64,000 nt of DNA from Bacteroidales bacterium (GTDB taxonomy: Bacteria > Bacteroidota > Bacteroidia > Bacteroidales > WCHB1-69). The notes beneath the pieces are model-generated. The model searched no databases and was not told the origin of the DNA. It saw only the letters and a program-made list of their open reading frames with translations. This document shows positions 63,167-64,000 of the stretch, in pieces (position 1 is the stretch's first letter; every line of letters begins with the position of its first letter). The position numbers and the translations under genes were made by a program. Location of the stretch: the NCBI GenBank assembly GCA_017649855.1, contig JAGCGA010000036.1, positions 1 to 64,000 on the forward strand, in the 5' to 3' direction.

Positions 63167-64000
63167 ATGCTGAAGAAATTTTTCCTTTTCATCACGATAT
63201 GTGCGCTGTATGCAATCGCATACGGCCAGTCTGAGCATTATGACGTGCATCCCAAGTTCACCCACGAGGCCACGCCTGCGGAGCGCGTCTTGCTGCAACA
63301 TTGGTATCAGAACGCCAAGGGCACCACACCGCCTGTCGCCCCTGTGACAGCCATTTCAGAGTTCCAGCCCATGAGCGGCGTGCTCATCGCCTACCCGCTA
63401 GGCATCCCCGTCGACTTGGTGCGTGAGCTGTCGCTCGTGACCCAGGTGACGGTCATCGTCTCTTCCGGTCAAGACAGCACCTCCGCCAAGTATTACTTCG
63501 CATCCAATGGCGTTAACAGCAACAATGTGCGTTATTGGCTTGTCAACCACGACTCCTACTGGGTGCGCGACTACGGTCCATGGTTCATTCTGGACGGCAA
63601 CGACCAGATCGGCATTGTGGATTTCACCTACAACCGGCCCTCTCGTCCGCACGACGATGCCGCCATGCAATATTTCATCCAAAACTTGAACGTCCCCTCC
63701 TATGAGATGTCCTTGGTGCACACCGGCGGCAACTACATGGTGGACGGCTATGGCACGGCGGCCTCCACAGATCTTGTGCTGGAAGAGAACCCCAACATGA
63801 CGGCCGCCTCTGTGCAATCGACAGCGCATGACTATCTCGGCATCGACAATTACATGCTGCTGAATGACCCTCTGGGAGAATACATTGCCCACATCGACTG
63901 CTGGGGCAAGTTCTTGAATGTCAACAAAGTGCTCATCGCTCAGGTGTCGGCCAACGATCCCCGCTACAACAATTACGAGGCAGTGGCCAACACCTTCGCC
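63167..64000 (+). CDS. Secreted peptidylarginine deiminase-like protein (3' end cut by window)
   Basis: The first 278 codons of a gene open at the window end. The signal peptide ends ALYAIAYG (about residue 20). The agmatine-deiminase/PPAD fold is clear: YWVRDYGPWF with Asp135, VHTGGNYMVDGYGT, and HIDCWGKFL with His242 and Asp244. These match Asp130, His236 and Asp238 of Porphyromonas gingivalis PPAD in order and spacing. The catalytic Cys lies beyond the window. The signal peptide favours an extracellular arginine deiminase over a cytosolic agmatine deiminase. Whether a T9SS tail follows cannot be seen. Confidence 0.85.
   Translation, partial: MLKKFFLFITICALYAIAYGQSEHYDVHPKFTHEATPAERVLLQHWYQNAKGTTPPVAPVTAISEFQPMSGVLIAYPLGIPVDLVRELSLVTQVTVIVSSGQDSTSAKYYFASNGVNSNNVRYWLVNHDSYWVRDYGPWFILDGNDQIGIVDFTYNRPSRPHDDAAMQYFIQNLNVPSYEMSLVHTGGNYMVDGYGTAASTDLVLEENPNMTAASVQSTAHDYLGIDNYMLLNDPLGEYIAHIDCWGKFLNVNKVLIAQVSANDPRYNNYEAVANTFA

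Overview
The window reads as a chromosomal segment of a member of the Bacteroidetes, most likely order Bacteroidales. Many genes and both tRNAs are preceded by the Bacteroidetes-type -7 box TAnnTTTG (mostly TATCTTTG or TATTTTTG). Strong Shine-Dalgarno sequences are not evident. The window encodes the short Bacteroidetes-type RpoD. It carries type IX secretion (T9SS) and gliding-family genes (porU, a porP/sprF homologue, gldJ, gldD) and proteins with T9SS C-terminal sorting domains. Other lineage-typical genes are an S46 dipeptidyl-peptidase, a two-gene atpD-atpC operon, and an extracellular deiminase related to Porphyromonas PAD. I cannot name a genus.

Layout. 1-3952 (minus): two T9SS cargo genes, the last one cut by the window edge. 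4249-9249 (plus): pyrH, a small membrane protein, purA and an exported TldD/PmbA-like protein. 9412-14691 (plus): nitroreductase lipoprotein, OmpA-family lipoprotein, mutY, tadA, gmk and a BaiN-type flavoprotein. 14788-17856 (plus): a tandemly duplicated module, each unit an astacin-type metalloprotease lipoprotein followed by a partner protein. In the upstream unit the protease has lost 316 codons in frame. 17861-22272 (minus): purL and a bifunctional-nuclease gene. 22414-24781 (plus): EnvC-like protein, engB and a META-domain lipoprotein. 24887-36906 (minus): C69 dipeptidase, trmN6, manA, hypotheticals, valS, O-antigen ligase-like and Wzz-like genes, aspS. 37014-38813 (plus): radA and an RseC-like gene. 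38880-41733 (minus): P-loop kinase, CotH-like protein, DUF937. 41841-42683 (plus): VanX-like dipeptidase. 42801-50018 (minus): S46 peptidase, lspA, DksA-like gene, a secreted nuclease-fold protein with gldD and rpoD, and HtrA. 50146-51874 (plus): rplU, rpmA, holA. 51932-53499 (minus): tRNA-Cys, pyrI, pyrB. 53654-60245: porU (minus) diverging from porP and gldJ (plus). 60282-62806 (minus): two small genes, atpC, atpD. 62945-64000 (plus): tRNA-Gly and a PPAD-like gene cut by the window end.

How the genes work together. Much of the window is housekeeping: pyrimidine and purine synthesis (pyrH, pyrBI, purA, purL, gmk), aminoacyl-tRNA synthetases, translation, repair (mutY, radA), replication (holA) and ATP synthase. 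Over this lies an export theme. PorU, PorP and GldJ belong to the T9SS, LspA matures the many lipoproteins, and several proteins are predicted cargo or envelope hydrolases.

The two most unusual structures are the duplicated protease/partner module with its 131-bp identical direct repeats, and an intergenic repeat present three times. That repeat always sits directly upstream of a gene in the same orientation, ends in the -7 promoter box, and contains a variable number of 8-bp units. No stretch over 300 bases lacks a gene. The longest gaps (about 280-300 bases at 3953-4248, 12685-12973 and 26630-26909) hold this repeat and other low-complexity repeats.
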